From Pseudomonadota bacterium (GTDB lineage Bacteria; Pseudomonadota; Gammaproteobacteria; Steroidobacterales; Steroidobacteraceae), in contig QGUO01000287.1 of assembly GCA_003242495.1 (NCBI GenBank), positions 1 to 5,266 of the forward strand: a stretch of 5,266 nucleotides of DNA, read 5' to 3'. Under the pieces are notes generated by a model. It had not been told where the DNA came from and made no database searches. It saw nothing but the letters and a program-made list of their open reading frames with translations. The number at the start of each line of letters is the position of its first letter. Position 1 is the stretch's first letter. The translations under genes were made by a program, and so were the position numbers. Below are positions 5,002-5,266 of this stretch, one piece after another.

Positions 5002-5266
5002 GGGGCGCAGCGGGCGAGCCTGTGGGTATCCGAGTGATCGGAGCCCAGCAGGCACGCACCCCGCAGGCGAGTATCGGATGCACGCAGCCGTGCGCGACCG
5101 GGCAGCACGCGCACGTCGACGACAACGCGCTGGCCCGCGGCGTCAGCGCTGCGCACGTGGCAAACCCCACGCCCGTGACGATTGGCACCCCCCCATGGAT
5201 GTCGGTCGCATGCTTTACCCGGTTGGATGTGCCGTCATTGCGCGTGAGGCGATCGCCCGCCGTGCC
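4962..5266. other. 305-bp GC-rich tail with no assignable gene
   Basis: Beyond the inverted repeat I see no gene with a recognisable product. The frame of the upstream gene stays open past its TAG through to the window edge (101 codons). Its third positions are about 81% G/C over 5021-5263, but second positions are also very G/C-rich (about 60%), unlike an ordinary protein, and no family is recognisable. Two other frames (one on each strand) are also open, as is common at this G+C. A small hairpin, TCCGA-GTGA-TCGGA, lies at 5029-5042. Confidence 0.5.
5195..5266 (+). CDS. Possible 5' end of a new gene running off the window (weak)
   Basis: An ATG at 5195 opens 24 codons to the edge, beginning MDVGRMLYPVGCAVIAREAI. 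The composition is protein-like, but there is no Shine-Dalgarno: the ATG directly follows a run of seven C (5188-5194). An in-frame ATG at 5210 is an alternative start. Too little is visible to name a family, and it may be chance. Confidence 0.2.
   Translation, partial: MDVGRMLYPVGCAVIAREAIARRA

Noticed and set aside
5029..5042. TCCGA-GTGA-TCGGA hairpin as an intrinsic terminator
   Set aside because: A 5-bp stem with no following T-run; too weak to call.
4377..5156. 259-codon - strand frame over the third operon gene and tail
   Set aside because: Composition is that of an antisense shadow and it covers the whole Tat-signal gene; no recognisable product.
4793..5266. - strand frame open from the window edge to 4793, possible convergent gene end
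   Set aside because: It would overlap the third operon gene by about 170 bp, is unusually rich in Cys and Pro, and its first codon positions are less G/C-rich than its second, unlike real genes here.

Overview
The window is about two-thirds G+C, with strongly G/C-ending codons, Shine-Dalgarno sites, c-type cytochrome and twin-arginine (Tat) export signals and a hybrid sensor kinase. This fits a high-GC proteobacterium; the sequence alone does not settle genus or family. No mobile element, CRISPR array, rRNA or tRNA was seen.

Layout, left to right. (1) 1-1211, + strand: the 3' part of a hybrid histidine kinase, entering at the N-box of its ATPase domain and followed by a degenerate receiver and an intact receiver. 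(2) 1256-2005, - strand, convergent with the kinase: a Tat-signal NAD(P)-binding protein of the F420-dependent NADP reductase-like (COG2085-type) family. (3) 2006-2500: a 495-bp divergent intergenic region holding candidate promoters for both directions, two perfect inverted repeats and short direct repeats one helical turn apart. (4) 2501-4961, + strand: a tight three-gene operon joined by two ATGA start/stop overlaps. It encodes a VAO/PCMH-family flavoprotein, a monoheme c-type cytochrome with a Sec signal, and an unrecognised 186-residue Tat-signal protein. (5) 4962-5266: a GC-rich tail that begins with a two-tier inverted repeat at the operon's last stop codon and holds no gene I can assign.

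The operon is the main system. The flavoprotein plus cytochrome pair is the arrangement of p-cresol methylhydroxylase, eugenol hydroxylase and pinoresinol hydroxylase. In these, a para-alkylphenol is oxidised to a quinone methide and hydrated, and electrons go to cytochrome c rather than O2. By alignment from memory to fungal vanillyl-alcohol oxidase (VAO), the flavoprotein keeps the phenolate-binding Tyr/Tyr/Arg set and both histidines of VAO-type histidyl-FAD attachment. It lacks the VAO Asp170 equivalent (Gly here) and the VAO octamerisation loop. It also lacks a visible export signal although its partner cytochrome is exported, so the third, Tat-signal protein is a candidate escort or accessory factor. 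The likely role is catabolism of a lignin-derived or plant 4-alkylphenol; the substrate cannot be read from the sequence.
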